Below are positions 10,493 through 24,640 of a stretch of DNA of 64,000 nucleotides, piece after piece. The translations under genes and the position numbers were made by a program. The DNA comes from Megalopta genalis (lineage: Eukaryota; Arthropoda; Insecta; Hymenoptera; Halictidae), in assembly GCF_051020955.1 (NCBI RefSeq), contig NC_135016.1, forward strand, positions 31,073,131 through 31,137,130, in the 5' to 3' direction. Under the pieces are notes generated by a model. It saw nothing but the letters and a program-made list of their open reading frames with translations. It was not told the DNA's origin and did no database searches. Position 1 is the first letter of the stretch, and every line of letters starts with the position of its first letter.

Positions 10493-13400
10493 CGGATAAC
10501 AGGAAGCTTGTTATTCGAACAGAGTAATAAGTATCTCGACGGCAGCTTCGTAAAATGTTCGCAAAATGTTCAGCCCGCTCGATTTCGTTCAAACCAGCCG
10601 ACAACGGGTCAGCGTATTAGTAAAACGGCGGACATGGAGTGCGCGTAGGTGCCGGAGGAAGGTTTCGATCATGCGAAGCCGGGGCTTGTATACCGCGCGA
10701 GGCTTCGGGAAATTCGTAACGCTCAATTTGCCGTATCGATCCTGCGAGCCACGTCGTAAAGCCAAAGAACGATATTCGGGAACGAGTAATCGCCAGCAGC
10801 TTCGGTCCGAGCGGAACGAACGTCTGTAAGTTATGGAGCACGGCGGTGAGCAACCGGCAATTCAGCTCGTTTCCGAAACGCCATACTTCGGCGGACGCCG
10901 CTCGCGGTTCCCGTTTCCTGGGAAATCGAGGGAACTTTTGCTTCCTGACGCGTCTTCTTATGCGAACCTTTACCCTCCCAAATGAGACCTTCCGTGCTGC
11001 GCAGAGATGGGAACAGCGAGACTGAGAAACGCCGGTCTGATTGTGTCGGGACGAATGCATTGTTCCTCCTTGCTGCCGCGGCATTCCGTAAGCAAAGCGA
11101 ATTTTCCTCGGTACTTTTTCGGAAGCAAAATGCTAACGCGGTTAAATGCTTTTTGAAAAAGTAAAAAGTTTTCGAAAATTCCATCGAATGGTTTAAATCT
11201 TCTGACAAGCACGGGTCCCCAGTTGCTAGTTTCTCAAGATTCAGTTTCACGAGCTCCGCCATTGTGCAAAATCTCGCCAAAAAGTGAATATCGCGTCTGG
11301 GGACCTCTCCTTGCGAGAAGCTAGAATCTTTTTATTAGATCACGCGTAAAAGAATTTTTGGAAAATCTGCTATTTGCTCTAATCGCGAACAAAAAATTGT
11401 GGTTACTTTTTGTAACTGTCGAAAAATTTGTCCTTGAACACCTGTAACATTATGTAAAGATATTTGTAATATAATACTTCGCGGTTTTGTTCGTCACTCC
11501 GTTTTATAATAAGAAAGGATCGTTGATTCATGGAAGTAGAGATTTCACCCTCTCTAAAATGGGTGTAGGCACGCAATGTAAGTTATTTTATGTGTTTTTT
11601 TTTTCATTTAGAACTAGACATCGTTACATTCGTTTTACTCTCTATGTTGCATCGTCATTAGAACAAATTATCGTCTTCAATTTTTTGTCAAATTATAGTA
11701 TATCTCTGCATGCTACAAAACATTCATTAACTTCCCTCGCACTATGGCGCACGTCCTCGATTTCCAGCTCAGTGAAACCTATTTATTTGTATTTCTCTTC
11801 AGCCAGCATTTTCACCGATGACGGATCGAACCCCCTCCCCCTCTTTTTTGTTCGCGTGTTTCCGAACTTCAAAAACGATTGCAACTGGACCAGCGTTTTG
11901 CTACCGTTTTGAAAGCATTTTTGATACAACCGAGTTGAATCTGGAAATCGTTTATGAACCCTTGTTACTGTGCGTGTCATTAAAACAGTCTTTTTACACG
12001 GTCACAGTTGTTGGACACGGTCGGAATAAATGTGAACATAAACCGTTTTCATCGAATCACTGTAATCGATACGCCGATTGAAATGGAGCGTTAATAATGT
12101 TAACCTGGTGAATGTTTTTCTGCTCTAATAAGTATCCCGAAGTCTCCTGAATTGGAAACTCAGAACTTGCTTCCGATGACTTCTGTTTAATTCCAACCGC
12201 GGAGGTTTTATAAAATTCCAGCTACAGAAGCAAACAAAAATACATAAAGACTTCTTGATTGTAATACATCTGATACGGTCGCGGAGCAAGTTATTCGCTA
12301 TTTGTTTTAATAGATCAAATAGACCGAAAAACGGAAGCAAATATTAGTTAAACAAACTTTCTGTTCGTTTAGTGTTCCAGTCTTATCCGCGATGCTGTGC
12401 GCCGGCTTGAAATTCTTTTATACTAAAACTACCGAATCTTCTAATATTGAACGTGTGCCTACACTTCGACGACTTCATTTTTATTATTAATATAAACTTT
12501 TCTCGCATGATTCTTTTTCTATATTTTCTTTTAGCGATTTTTCATCGAGATTTACAGGATACTTCAACTTGTTAATGACAACAGCGACAAAGTAGATATA
12601 TTTGCAGCCAATATTACAACATTCAAAACGAATTTACATAAACTGTTTACATAACTCTGCTGATTATCCGTCTGTATTAATATTAATCTTTGTTCTTTAT
12701 TGTAAAAATGGGTTTTATCCATATACAACAGAAATAAATAAATGAATATATAAATAAATAAAGTTACCGATATTCGCTGCAACATGTCATTAAATCTTGT
12801 CACTTCAAGGTTATCGTTTGTCTAAATGTCTATAATGACATTTTCCAACTTTTCGGTTGATTCAGGCGCTTTACAAACATTTACTGTCTGCGTAAATTCA
12901 GGTGTAAAAAATGCCGCGTACACAGCGTTGTAATATAACCGTGTAAAAAAGAGACCGCGTAAAAAAAGTGCCGCGTAAATTTAGGTACGCGTGTACTTCA
13001 TTTTCAACGAAACTACGAGATAATAAAACTACGCTAAAATAATTAACCGAACAACCGAAGATACGTATCCGTAGTCCGCGATCCACGATCTTATTCTAAA
13101 TTTCTTATTTACAAGAGAACGTCGTCGAACGATTCTCAAAGAAGGATCGACGTATTCGTGGCAAAAGCGTTTGAGCGTTTTTCAAAGCGACGCGTTTAAA
13201 GTTGCGGGAAATGATCGCGTCCTTTGTGGAATGCTTTCTGGGGAAAATAACGGACTACGGGCTCCATTTCTCCCCACGGATGGAATTTTCGAAACGGGAT
13301 ACGTCGGGTCGGTGCGCGAAACATCACGAGCCGCCCGCCATATCGCGAAATCCAATTCCGCGCGAGCGGCGACGGCCGTGTATTGTTTTGACAATACGCT

Positions 13401-15526
13401 TCAAGAACTATTTATTTCTGCGAAGAACGGATGATATCAGTTTACTCCGTTACTTGTCGCAGACGGCGACGTTTCTTGGATCCAATAACGCGCGCGCCGC
13501 ACAAAATGTCGGAGCCGGACAGTTGGATATCTTCCACGGATATCCAAACAACTATTAAAAGTTATGCACAGCGTGTCTCGTTTGTAAACTCTAGGTCTTA
13601 CTGCGAAATAAAATTCTCTACTTTCTTTATTCTCGTCTCCGAGTGTCGCCGACTTGCGTTGGAATATTCTTTTAGAAAATCAGACGTCTTTTTTTGTTTC
13701 ATTAAGTACTTTTGTTGCCTCAACTCGGAGGTTATTAGTTGACTGCGAATTTTATGCATTTATGAAGCAAAAATAAGCAGTTACAATTTAAAGCAGCTGG
13801 CAGACCAACATCTCGAATGGTAGAACTCCTTGACAAAAATATAACTGATTCTAAGTACGCTTAGCATTACGTAGAATTTCGTTTATCAATTTTTTTGTTA
13901 ACATATTTTTTATGTTACTTCTCCTGCATGTGAACATTTAAGTTATCTATTCGAAATTAGATAGCGAAATGACAATATTTATAAACTGGGTCCGAATTGA
14001 CCCAAGGTCTGTCGACTGAGTGTTACAAGTATTTAAGAATGTTAATGTGTTAGTTTCAGTTTCTATTTGCCGTACAAATTTTGCTTAAAAATCCGCAATC
14101 TAGCCATTGGCAAGATCGATCCATTGTCCAAACAATTTTGCCGTGTTATTAAAGCGTTTACAATTTTTGGTATAATTTTGTTGATTTCATGAACTCGACA
14201 AGATTTGAAATACTGTCTTTAGAATCCAGAATAACGTCTATGTTGTCGGAGAGATTTAACTTTCACCTTTCAGTGACACAGTTTCCGCAATCTATCATGG
14301 CATGCTAAATTGTGTTTGGTGCGTTACATTATTCGAAATCAGAAGATTATTTTGTATTGATTATTTGTACATCCATTTGCTATTGCTAATAGTATATGAT
14401 GTATTTTTTACAAAAAAGAAAATATTCAAAATTGTACGAGCTTTCCTGAATAAGATCTTTTTTGAAGAAAAAATGCCTTACTGGCTGACACGATTCCAGT
14501 TTCCCTAGTGAAGAAGCTAAAAATTAAGTATCTTTTTATTTTATTTATTTTAATCGTCACCTAATTACTCAATTTTTGACAATTAAATTTAATAAGTTGC
14601 TGTTACACTGAGAACAACAGAAAGACAATATATTTCTTGCAGAAGTATCTTGACAAATATGTTTTGAAAAATTGAAGAATGAAGCTGTAAATGATCGTAA
14701 ACATCGTCAATTATATAGTTACTCGTAATTTCCTCATTTTTATGAATTGAAACACATCGTTCTGCAGGTATCGTCGTTGAAGATACTTCGTTTACTTATA
14801 CACGTTAACGAACGTGTTCTGAAATCAATATTTTTAGATTTCAAATATTTTTATTGGGTCTCCGTAGAGGTTTTTTTCCATATTCTCTTCGGTAATGATA
14901 ATTCCATCGTCTCACCGTTCGTCCGGAGTTCCTTTTGATCGAGTCTAGTTGCGTTAAGGTTTATAACGTTTGACTGGACGCAAAGGGGAAACGTTAATTA
15001 ACGTTATTAGCTTGTAATCGCATCGCAGGAGTAGCCCGAGGTTAATTGTTCGTTGAAAATTGAAAAGACAATTTCATATTCCGCTCGCAAAGAATCGGTC
15101 GCGGATACAACGAAGTAAGACCTGCTCGTCCACGGAGTTCTATTTGAAAGTTCCTGGTACTTAAAATATGATTTACTAGCGAAGAACGAATTTCTTACAA
15201 CTTTCCGCCTCTCTCACCTTTCCTCCTCCGCCCACTCCAACCCGATCCGCGGATTTCTCTCTCGGTTCGCGGTCGTGGCTTTCCCCGCGGTGCTTTTTTC
15301 CACCTTTTTTTCGCCCGTGGGCTCAATTTTTCTTTCTAACAAGGGAACTTTCGCGACCCGAAAATTCTAATTTCCGCGAAACTTTGCTCGCTCGCGGCCG
15401 ACTTCGTCGCGAATATCGAGCAATTTTTATTTACCGACGACTTCTGGTACTTCGAATAGACGCTCGCTTCAACAACAATATGATACCGTGGACAAGAAAT
15501 TGCGAAAGACACGCTCTCGCGATATA
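10493..15526. other. noncoding; GC-richer block about 10560-11110 and 13130-13560
   Basis: Two CpG-rich stretches are open in several frames on both strands, without a recognisable domain. At 12900-13010 the recurring CGCGTAAA pattern (for example GTGCCGCGTAAA, CCGCGTAAAA) looks like a degraded transposon fragment. The rest is AT-rich unique DNA. No supported exon. Confidence 0.45.
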
Positions 15527-15612
15527 ATTTAATGTGTCTTATTTAATAGATATACAGTTAACTATGCCCGAACACGAACCAAAAAGCACAGCAATTGGAC
15601 ACCCCACAATAT
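15527..15612. repeat. dispersed repeat, partner of 48172-48255
   Basis: TGTCTTATTTAATAGATATA, AGTTAACTATGCCCGAA, then CACCCCACAATA occur here in the same order and spacing as TGTCTTATTCGATAAATATA, AGTTAATTATGCC and CACCCCACAGTA at 48172-48255. Similarity fades outside. Element type unknown. Confidence 0.45.
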
Positions 15613-16059
15613 CCGATACCACTGTTAGAATCGTCATCTTTCAATGCCTGCCGCTCGACTCTGCGTCAACCCTTATCGACGAAATCTTCAACGCGCAAGC
15701 AAGTTACAGCGACTCAAAAATGCATTGTTTGAATTTTCGTTACATGTTCGGATAAAGAAGTTGCAAAGCGCGATTTAAAAAATGTTCATCGTCGTCTAAC
15801 ACATAAACAACTCGTTCAACTCGTCTGGTTCGATCTTAAGAAAAAATTATAAAAATGTTATTCGTCCACATACATTCGTCCTCGTTTCTTCCCGATCCGA
15901 CAATTTTCAAAATGCACAGGTAACCCACGTGAATCCCTGAACACGAGAAATTACTCAGATGTCGCACAAAGGGCCTCAGCCAGTAGAACGAAGATCATTA
16001 ACGATTCCCCGGCAACAGTCCTTGCCCCAGATTCTCCGCGGTAATCGAACCCTCGGCCG

Positions 16060-16933
16060 AACCCGATCCCGGGCCATCAGAATGCCGGAGATCGGGGTGC
16101 GTGCTCATTAAGCCGGACCTAACCACCGGTCGTGTGATCTCGGAGACGGCGGCGCCTCATTTCTGCGGGTTTCTGCCGGTTGAATCAGAGACGGGACGCG
16201 ATGGAGTGGGCCACGGTTAAGAGAAAGGAATTACGGCGCCGCCACGCGAAACCGGCGCGGCGGAGGAGACGACTCCCTAATCAAGGCGACATTGTCACGG
16301 GACGAACAATATCCAGCGTCGACACGCTCGCGGAACTCGCCAACCCCTTATACACGCGCGGATTACCGCGGAGGAACGCGCGCGCACTCGCTTGCTCGCT
16401 CGTGCTCGCGCGGTCTCCGCTCCGCGCCGCTCCGCACCGCGCCGCGCCGAGCCGATCCGAGCCGCGCCGGCTCGAGCGAGCTAGAATAAAAGTGTACAGG
16501 GTGTAGCTCGCGTGCAACAGACCTGTATTAGTGTCGGCAGGGGAAATATGCGTGTTCCTTGGAGTGAAACGCGAATAGTACTCCGGCAGAGGTATTTCCT
16601 CTCCCCTCGATCCCCTCGCCCCTTCACTACCTCCCCCTCCCTCTTCTTTCCTTCTTTTGTCTTTTCCCTCCCCCGTCGCCTCTTCTTTTTTCGCTTCTCT
16701 CAATCTTTCTTACTCGCCGCCCTTCCTACACCCCCGCCGCAGCCATCCCCGGATTGTCTTCCCTTTTCTGTCTTCTCTCGTTTTTCCGCGCTTGCGTGAG
16801 CCCCGAGACTCCAAGGAGGGTCTCGTTAACGCATAAAGGGACGCGTTACTCGTACCCCTAATGGAAACCAGCCCGAAGAAGGAACCACCGACACGACTTT
16901 CACCTTTCTCCGTGCACCCGCTTCACCTACGAG

Positions 16934-16987
<54 letters not shown>

Positions 16988-17330
16988 CCCCCCTCTCTCT
17001 CGTTCTCTAGTCCACGATTTTTCCCTGTCTCGCTTTCTCTATCCAAGCGTCTTTTTCGCTGGAGAGAGCCAGCATTGTTCCCGGACAGCGATGGGAGCCC
17101 GTTCAGGTGACTTCGACCGGTCGCTGATTAAGGAAGAACGAATGGGTGAGACCGGTTCCGAAGGGGATTCGCTTCCCTACCCGGGACCAACGCGGGTTCG
17201 CTATACCATCGCTGATCCAGCGTCGTTGCGAAATGGTAATCGGGGAATTCCGGGCTCTCGATTGCGAACGCGGGATTTATTGGATCGTCGGAAAGATTCG
17301 TAGCGACGCACGCTGCCTCGTAAACTAGGG
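16060..17330. promoter_or_regulatory. CpG-rich island, possible promoter/5' region
   Basis: A strongly CpG-rich block, with GCGCGC and CCGCGCCG runs at 16370-16480, is followed by a pyrimidine-rich tract and a CT microsatellite. AGAATAAAAG at about 16482 lies just downstream of the GC maximum. Frames stay open on both strands but have no domain. Promoter status is inference from composition only; no transcription start can be fixed. Confidence 0.28.
16933..17002. repeat. (CT)n microsatellite
   Basis: About 50 bases of near-pure CT dinucleotide at 16941-16980, flanked by imperfect CT and a short C run. On the other strand it reads GAGA, the motif bound by GAGA-factor-type proteins in insects. 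Confidence 0.95.
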
Positions 17331-18140
17331 ATATTCGGGCGAAATAGAAGTTCGCTGCAACGGCTGCGGCAAACTGATGCCAAAACCAAACGGTTTTTCC
17401 TTCTTTGATGCTGGGACGCCCGAACCCCGAGCAATACTAATGCACGTTGTTTTATAACCAGACTTCGTGCGGGAACTTCGCGCTAAATAAAAATGTTCCC
17501 CATCGATTACGTGAAACAGAAGTCGGATGAAAATGTATTTCTTCCGTGAACAGCGAAAGGAACGCGACAGTATTTTACAATCCTTCTTGCGTCTTTATCG
17601 ATTCGCGTTTCGTTCGTCTGTTGTTCCTATAAATTCATAAAATTCACGGTTATATTTGTTACAACGACGAGATTAGATTTATTCAAACTTCGAACGATCT
17701 CTGTCGTGTTATCTGCGGGTAGCAAGCAGATACCCCAAACAGGTTAGTCGAGAGACCTAATTTCATGAATTCTTTTTATATCGAACCGACGTTAAAAATA
17801 TCTATATCAAACCGACCAAAAATAAAAGAAGAAGTATAAGAAAGATTACGATAATATTATAGGATATCGATGCAAACTTCGATGGAAAATCAAAGAAACG
17901 TTCGTCAAGCTCGCTGGGAAAATAGAAATATTCGAATCGGCCAGTATTTCCCCGAGGCAAGTGGGCACAGGTCAAATTTTCGGAGACGTTTAGTCACGGA
18001 AATCCCTCTTTCGTTTTCGTTGGTTCTCTTTCAATCGAGTTTCGTGTATATCGTAGACCGACGGTATCTCGGAAGTGGCCTGTTTATCTCCGTCGTTGTT
18101 CGGTTTGCGGACCCAGTTGCAAGTTAGCCACCATTTGCCA

Positions 18141-18144
<4 letters not shown>
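17331..18144. other. noncoding
   Basis: Mixed composition, no gene recognised. Confidence 0.5.

Positions 18145-18238
<94 letters not shown>
18145..18238. repeat. compound (CA)n(TA)n microsatellite
   Basis: Uninterrupted CA from 18145 to about 18216 runs directly into TA to about 18238. The His/Thr/Cys/Val-rich open frames across it are artefacts of the dinucleotide run. Confidence 0.97.
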
Positions 18239-21200
18239 CATGCACGCGCGCAAACACACAGAAATATATTTATATATGTATATGTGTACGTATATCTGTA
18301 GAGAGCGAGTCGCAACTATATACAAACCAGTATTTGCCAGGCTAGCTTCGGGCGATACGATGGAACTAATTATAATCCCGAAAGTTGCTCGGTTACGTGG
18401 CCGGCTTTTCGAACGACGCCCCGACTAACTTTTTCGTTTTCCCCTCTCGCATCCAGCATTCCCTCTCTCCCTCGCGTCTCTCTTCTCGGCGAGCCTCTCA
18501 CCCCCCGGCCGCGTCGGGAACGATTTTTCCTCGAGCATAATTAGACCCCGGAAGCATTCGGGGAAACCATTTTATGAACGATATCAATGTTGGAGTCCAC
18601 CGTTCCCGGTCGGCCGGGTAGCCGAAGATTTATTAAGGAAAGTTTCGAGCTTCCGGTTTGATATCGGCCACCGTGAGCAACGGACTATCTGTTATCGAGT
18701 AAATGGCGTAACGATCTCTGACCGATTGTATTAACGCGATGCATTCGAGCGCGGCGTCCGCGGACCGTTCGCAAAAGCGTGCAGAAAAAAAAACCATCAG
18801 CATTCGAAATTTCGCAATCAACGTTCCACATTCAATGCGCAACGATTGCTATTTTCTGGCTGCATATTTTATGACGAGCATTGAAAACGGTCGCTAGGAC
18901 ACTTGGAGCGGTGCTGTATGTTAATGTTCAACGCATTCGCTGCCACACCTGGATTTATAAAAAGCGCATAGATTAAAAATACTAAGTAATAGCGAACGAA
19001 GAGTGTTAACGCGGTCGTATTGAAATAAACTGTAAGGAAAGTAAATTCACTTTTTTTCCCAACTTTACAGACACTAAAAGAATATATTGGCGATTATTTC
19101 TTAAAATTTTTATTGAATTTATTTCGCACAAACGCATCGTTACAACCTCAACAATTGTTCATTAAAAATTTTAGAACCCGTCATTTCGAGTTACACAAAT
19201 TAGGTATATTTAACGTTAATCGTTGGTCCCAACCTTTCTGGACACCCTGTATATCATTTCCTACTTATAATCTGTACCGCAAAAAGATTTGAAACTTGTT
19301 CAACAACGCAATACGTAGGCAACAACACCATTCACCGTTTAGAGGGAAAGGAAAATAACAGGCACTTCTCTGTTTTATGATCTCAGGATTACCATTTCAC
19401 GTCAATTACTCGCATTAACTTCCACCGCTGACTATATAGTTTATTTTCGAAGTGGGATTACAAAATATGCTTGTTAATAACCTGTTAGCGAAAATGGAAA
19501 TTATATCATCGCTGCAGATGTAGATTCATTATGGAAGTCTAATATTCATAAACGGAAAATGATATTTCATTTGGCACAATTTATAAAATATTCATATTTA
19601 TGAAATTCCATAATGAGTTGCTCTAATATTGTTAACACGATATCATCGAGTGAAAATATTTTACTAATTTTAAAATCATTAGACAATAAAGCAAAGTAAA
19701 CACTTTTCTGTTGAGTGAGTTTAAAAAACCCTAAAGCAGTAGAAATCGTCAAGAAAATGAAAAACTATAATCGTATCACTTTTTATTAATTTGGATCGCT
19801 GTGAGAAGAAATAAAATTGTTTTTAACGCTATTATAAGGATCTGCACTCGCTAACAACGTGTATCTTTGGAATTTCACATTATTATAGATATAATTGCGC
19901 AAATTATATTGCAAATATATTTCGTTTGAAATATTTCAACATACCTTGCATCTTTAGCATTCCAGTTTACCAAATAATGAATACAGAAAGAAAAAGCTTC
20001 AAATACGAGACAACAATGAAAATACAGAAAATGTTCCATATTCTCTGAAAGCCTGAGAAATGATAAGCTAGAGATCGTAAACTTTGGAAATCATATGAAA
20101 GAATCTTTATGTGCACCAAGAAATCAGAGTCGCAAACTTTAGAAGGTGCTTGAAAATGTTCAATGAAAATGGACATGAAATACGTGTCTTCTATGTTCGT
20201 ATCGGGCTCGAACTTCGGAAAATTTAACCGGGGTATTCAGTTCTTCGGGGCATTGGTATATTTAACGTACTACTGCTACATATAAACTGATCTTAAAATA
20301 TTTTGTGTGCTCGGGGTGTAAAAGTAGAAACTTGAATCTTTTAAAATAAACGCAGGCAGAACGTTGCGAGATTTATTTATACAAAGTTACAGAAGTTCAA
20401 AGTTCGACAGTTTTTTAGTCACAACTGAGCGCGCCTTCAATTTTATAGAATAGGTTAGACAATGTGAATTAACGTAGATTGACATTCGATTTTAGAAAAA
20501 ATCTAGTTCTTAACTAACAATATATCTATGCAAACTGTTGACGTTAAATTAATTAAAGGTCAAACGGTTGACCTTTCAATCTATACATATTTATTATAGC
20601 TTTTCTATTCGGTACAATGTGTCCTATATACCATATAAATATTGAATGAATTTTTTGAACACCCTGTGTATTATATCTCATTGAGGAAAAATTACAATGG
20701 GAACCGTTTATCGAAGAAGGGGGCCTAAATCTTGTAATATGTAGCTAATATTACCAAAACTTGGAATTAATTTTTCTCAAAAACAAGGGCCCATTTTTCA
20801 AAAAAAAAAAGCCGTTAAGATTTTTCCTCGCGAGTCAAAGCGACTCGAACAATGCATGGGCGTTAGAGTTCCTGAACACAACGAGGAGAAGAGAGAATAT
20901 GACGCGACGCGGCGCGGCGCGAAGATTGATTGCATGTGCCGAGCGCTGATTATTTCTCGTTTCTGAGCAAACGAAGAAGTTAAGGAACTATGTCGGGTCT
21001 CTTAAACGTCTCATGTACGCGCTCCAATTGTCGGGCAAAGTCAACTTCCGGCGTGGCAGGCTAATGCAGTTACGCGGTTCTTGAGCACTTTTCCGTGAAA
21101 CTCGTAAGTTCCGCCGTACAGAAGAATATTCCACCCTCGCGGGCACACTTAGCGTAGACCCGCCTCCCCCGTGTCGTCTTCAATCTCTCTTAAATCTCGT

Positions 21201-24200
21201 TTCGTTTTTCTTTATTCATTTTTTAACCAAGAAAATTTTACGTGTACCGCTCGATTCCAGCTCGTAACTTCATCTCGGATACAAAGCTAACAACGTTACC
21301 CGCCTTTTCTCTAGAACGCGAAATTCGCAGAGAATTTTTCGAAACGTGGCCGGAAGTAGCGTGGCGATCATCGTCGCCTCGAGCACGCTCGAACATGGTC
21401 AAACGGGCATAAACTGAAATCCTTAGATATCTGCACGTCGCGAGACTATTATTCATTAGGTTCCAAGGCATATGTGTACGGTTGCAAAAATGAAAGCGTT
21501 CCGATTTGAAACAGTGGCTAAATTGAAACTGATTTTCATATACATGCGCTCATAACCGATTAACATTACTGATAATACTGTAAATTTTTTTTTTGTACAA
21601 AAATTTTGCACAGATACATCGGATCCGAAGCCAATTAATACACTACAGTAGACACTAGACAAACTTTTTCGTTCCTATGATAAACTTCGGCTCCAAATTG
21701 AACTATCCTCTTCTAATAACTTATGCCAAATGTGCATAATTCTTTATCCCGATTCTTTTATGACATTAATGATTTATCCTGCTTCGATATATCTTACGTT
21801 CTCAATTTTTTTTTTCTTTCATTAAATAAATTACTCTAATTTTGTGAAGATTTTCAAGTTGTCGAATCTGTAGTCATGGTATTAATAAAAATGTCACTGT
21901 AAAATACTATCAGTGATTTATCGCTGTTTCATATTACGCGTATTTATCTTATACATTGTTTGCGAATGATGAATGTATCGGTGAAAATATGCAACGCGAT
22001 TTAGTGATTGCATTAATAATAAATTATTATTAGCAAGTAGCGAAAATGAAAAATACTGCAGCGTAAATGTTAACAAACGTTGCATGTATTACGAAGCAAC
22101 TTGAGACGCTTTTTTCGGAAGGATATTACAATTTTTACGTATACGAAAAATATTATATATATACGACATGCAAGAGAGGATGTGAACGATTCGCATCGAG
22201 CATCTCATATATTATCTTCTTTCGAGTGTGCACTTTACAGTATACCTATATAACGTATGCCATTATCGACAGAAATTTTTAACATGTACACAGCATGACG
22301 TAATGCATACACGACGAAAGATCGCAAACATAAAATTAGCTTTGTAAATATATTTCCACGATTGCATATTATTATTTTATTATTATCGTCGGCGCATATA
22401 TAATTACGGTTATTATCGCAATAATTCGCCTCGTTTCTTAGTCAATTTTAAAATAAACTGTTGCTTAAATGCGTTGTGCGTTACGCCATCGTAAAACGCA
22501 CAGTTCACTCTGTTGAATCGTGGAAATGGATTTTGCCTTCATTGCCTCGCGATGTCCATTCGAAACTATTGGAGTGAAGATGTAAAAATGGAATAAAAAG
22601 TGATTTTATTGAATGCGATCGAACAAAATGTTATAGAAAATCATAAAAATTGCTTGCAACATTGATCGAAGCAATTTGACCGATTCTTACATTAAAATCG
22701 ACAAATACAATGATCTTCTGTTCAGATGAAACGAATAGCAATCGTTATATTTTTCGAGCGCGGTTAATTCAAATTCTTAACTTTTAACACGAGTTTTCCT
22801 TTTTTTATGCTCCGCATAATAGATAACAAATTTCTTACAGGACTCGAGTCGAATAATCGATCCTCGTGCAGCTTCTATCGTGAAAATCGAATTCATTGTT
22901 CGTGCTTCGCGATTAAACTTTAAAAATACTTTTTAAAAATAATTGGTAAAATACGAGATAATACTTTGCAACAATTTTAATGTTTTCATCGTTTTGAATT
23001 TAATTTTGCCATTTTTGTTACGAATACATCGTATCCCCGGTCTATAAATAATAAAATATTCCAAGCCTGACTGAATAACGATAAATGTCTTGATAGAATA
23101 AGATTAAAAAGAAACATGTAAAAAAATTAAAATAAAAAAAAACAAACACCTAAATCTATCTGTAATAAAAAGATAGCTGTACCGACGCTTTTTTTTACAA
23201 TTCTACATAAAACAAATATCATACCGGGTAACAAATGATCCGAAAACCGACGTTAAGGGATTAATGCATCGGCGAGCATTTGACTATACGATCGTTGGAT
23301 CAAGCATCATTGATCGCAAGCTGCGCGACGAAACCTGTCGCGTACGAGCTGTCCGAATTTATTCGGCAAACACAAAAGTAATAAATATTATCGATGCAGC
23401 ATAAATCGCGCAAATTGATCGCGATGAACGGAAGTCGGTCGGTCGAGTCATCACGGTGTTGCCTTCCAGTTTTGCTTGTGAGAATAGAACGCGTCGTATC
23501 GGCGCCATTATTGGTCCTTTATCATCGCGCTCTCGCTCTGCGGCCAGTCTTTCACGATATTTCCGTGGAAATGAATTTTGTACATGCCGCGCTGATACAT
23601 TATTGCTCGCACACCGTGTTAACGAAAAACGCGTCGCGCTCTCCCGGGAATTAAAATCCCCCTTCGCGACCGTAGCACTTCGCCGAGCAACAATTTTTCG
23701 CTGATCCTTTGACACGTTTTGTTCTGTGTATACAGAGAATCAAGAATTAATTTTATGCAAGCTTATATTTAATGCATGTTGATTCGCCGTCCGCTCGCTG
23801 TACCGTCTGTCCAAAAGGAAATTGCTGGAGCACACATTTTATCGATTCCAGCAACAATAGTAGCAACGACGTGATATTTCTTTTCGTTAAAACATTACAA
23901 GCTCCTTAGTAACGTTATAAAAATGTTTACGAAATCGGTTTCAAACGCAGAAACTCCGTTCCAGTTCGTTCGAGCAGAAATGCATCTTGCTCGCTCTTAC
24001 TCTTTCGTCGGTGTGCCTCGCCTCGAAGATCCCGGCTTCCGGAAGGAGGGTGCATTTCAAATTAATTCACAAAACCGGCCAATTTTTTATGGCCCTTCCC
24101 GCGTGATGGATGACGTTAAAATCCGGGCGAGAATTTGAAATACACCCGAAACCGATGAAAAGCTTCGGACAGAATCGAAAATTTGACTGACGACTTCCCC

Positions 24201-24514
24201 GTAGCCGCTTCCTGGAAGAGATTAATCGGCCGCAGAGGACGGGACAATGTTATGACCGATAAAAAAAAGCTGACCGGTTTTTCGATACACCGTTTTTCGG
24301 ATCCGTTATTAATGCGGCGGCTTACGATGTGGATGGATGATCAAGTCGCTGGGCATCTTAAGTAATCGATCTACTACCCTTCGATAACGAATACATCCTA
24401 GTCGGTCGAGCTGTTGCTAGTTTTATATGTTTGTTATTATGTGTGCGTGTGTACGGTATCCACTACGGTAACACTACCGTAATAGTATTTGTACAAAAAA
24501 ATTAAGGAAGTAAT
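18239..24514. other. noncoding; scattered transposon end fragments
   Basis: No gene recognised in about 6 kb. CTGGACACCCTGTATA at 19239-19254 and GAACACCCTGTGTATT at 20657-20672 are single ends of the CACCCTGTA type seen in several elements here; no matching opposite end was found. GC-richer patches lie at 18400-18800, 20820-21180 and 23380-23720. Confidence 0.45.
20555..20576. other. 9-bp inverted repeat AAAGGTCAA/TTGACCTTT
   Basis: Two AGGTCA half-sites face each other with 6 bases between them. AGGTCA is the half-site of nuclear receptors; this spacing is not a classical high-affinity arrangement, so a regulatory role is only a possibility. Confidence 0.3.
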
Positions 24515-24640
24515 ACAGTAAATTCTCCCCAATGGTTCTTCAGCTTGTAAACAAAAGTGTAGAATTTGGAAAGGGAAGATACGATTATTCGATTGTCAAC
24601 AACTATAAAAACGAGCCGCGAGACTCGAAGAAGCTTGTAT
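24515..24640. repeat. dispersed hairpin repeat, copy 2 of 3
   Basis: CAGTAAATTCTCCCCAATGG, CAGCTTGTAAACAAAAGTG, GGAAAGGGAAGATACGATT, then AACTATAAAAACGAGCCGCG. Order and spacing match 3566-3720 and 35821-35960, but the first hairpin arm is missing, leaving only the right arm. Confidence 0.7.

Noticed and set aside
18075..18428. His/Thr- and Cys/Val-rich ORFs
   Set aside because: Artefact of the (CA)n(TA)n microsatellite.
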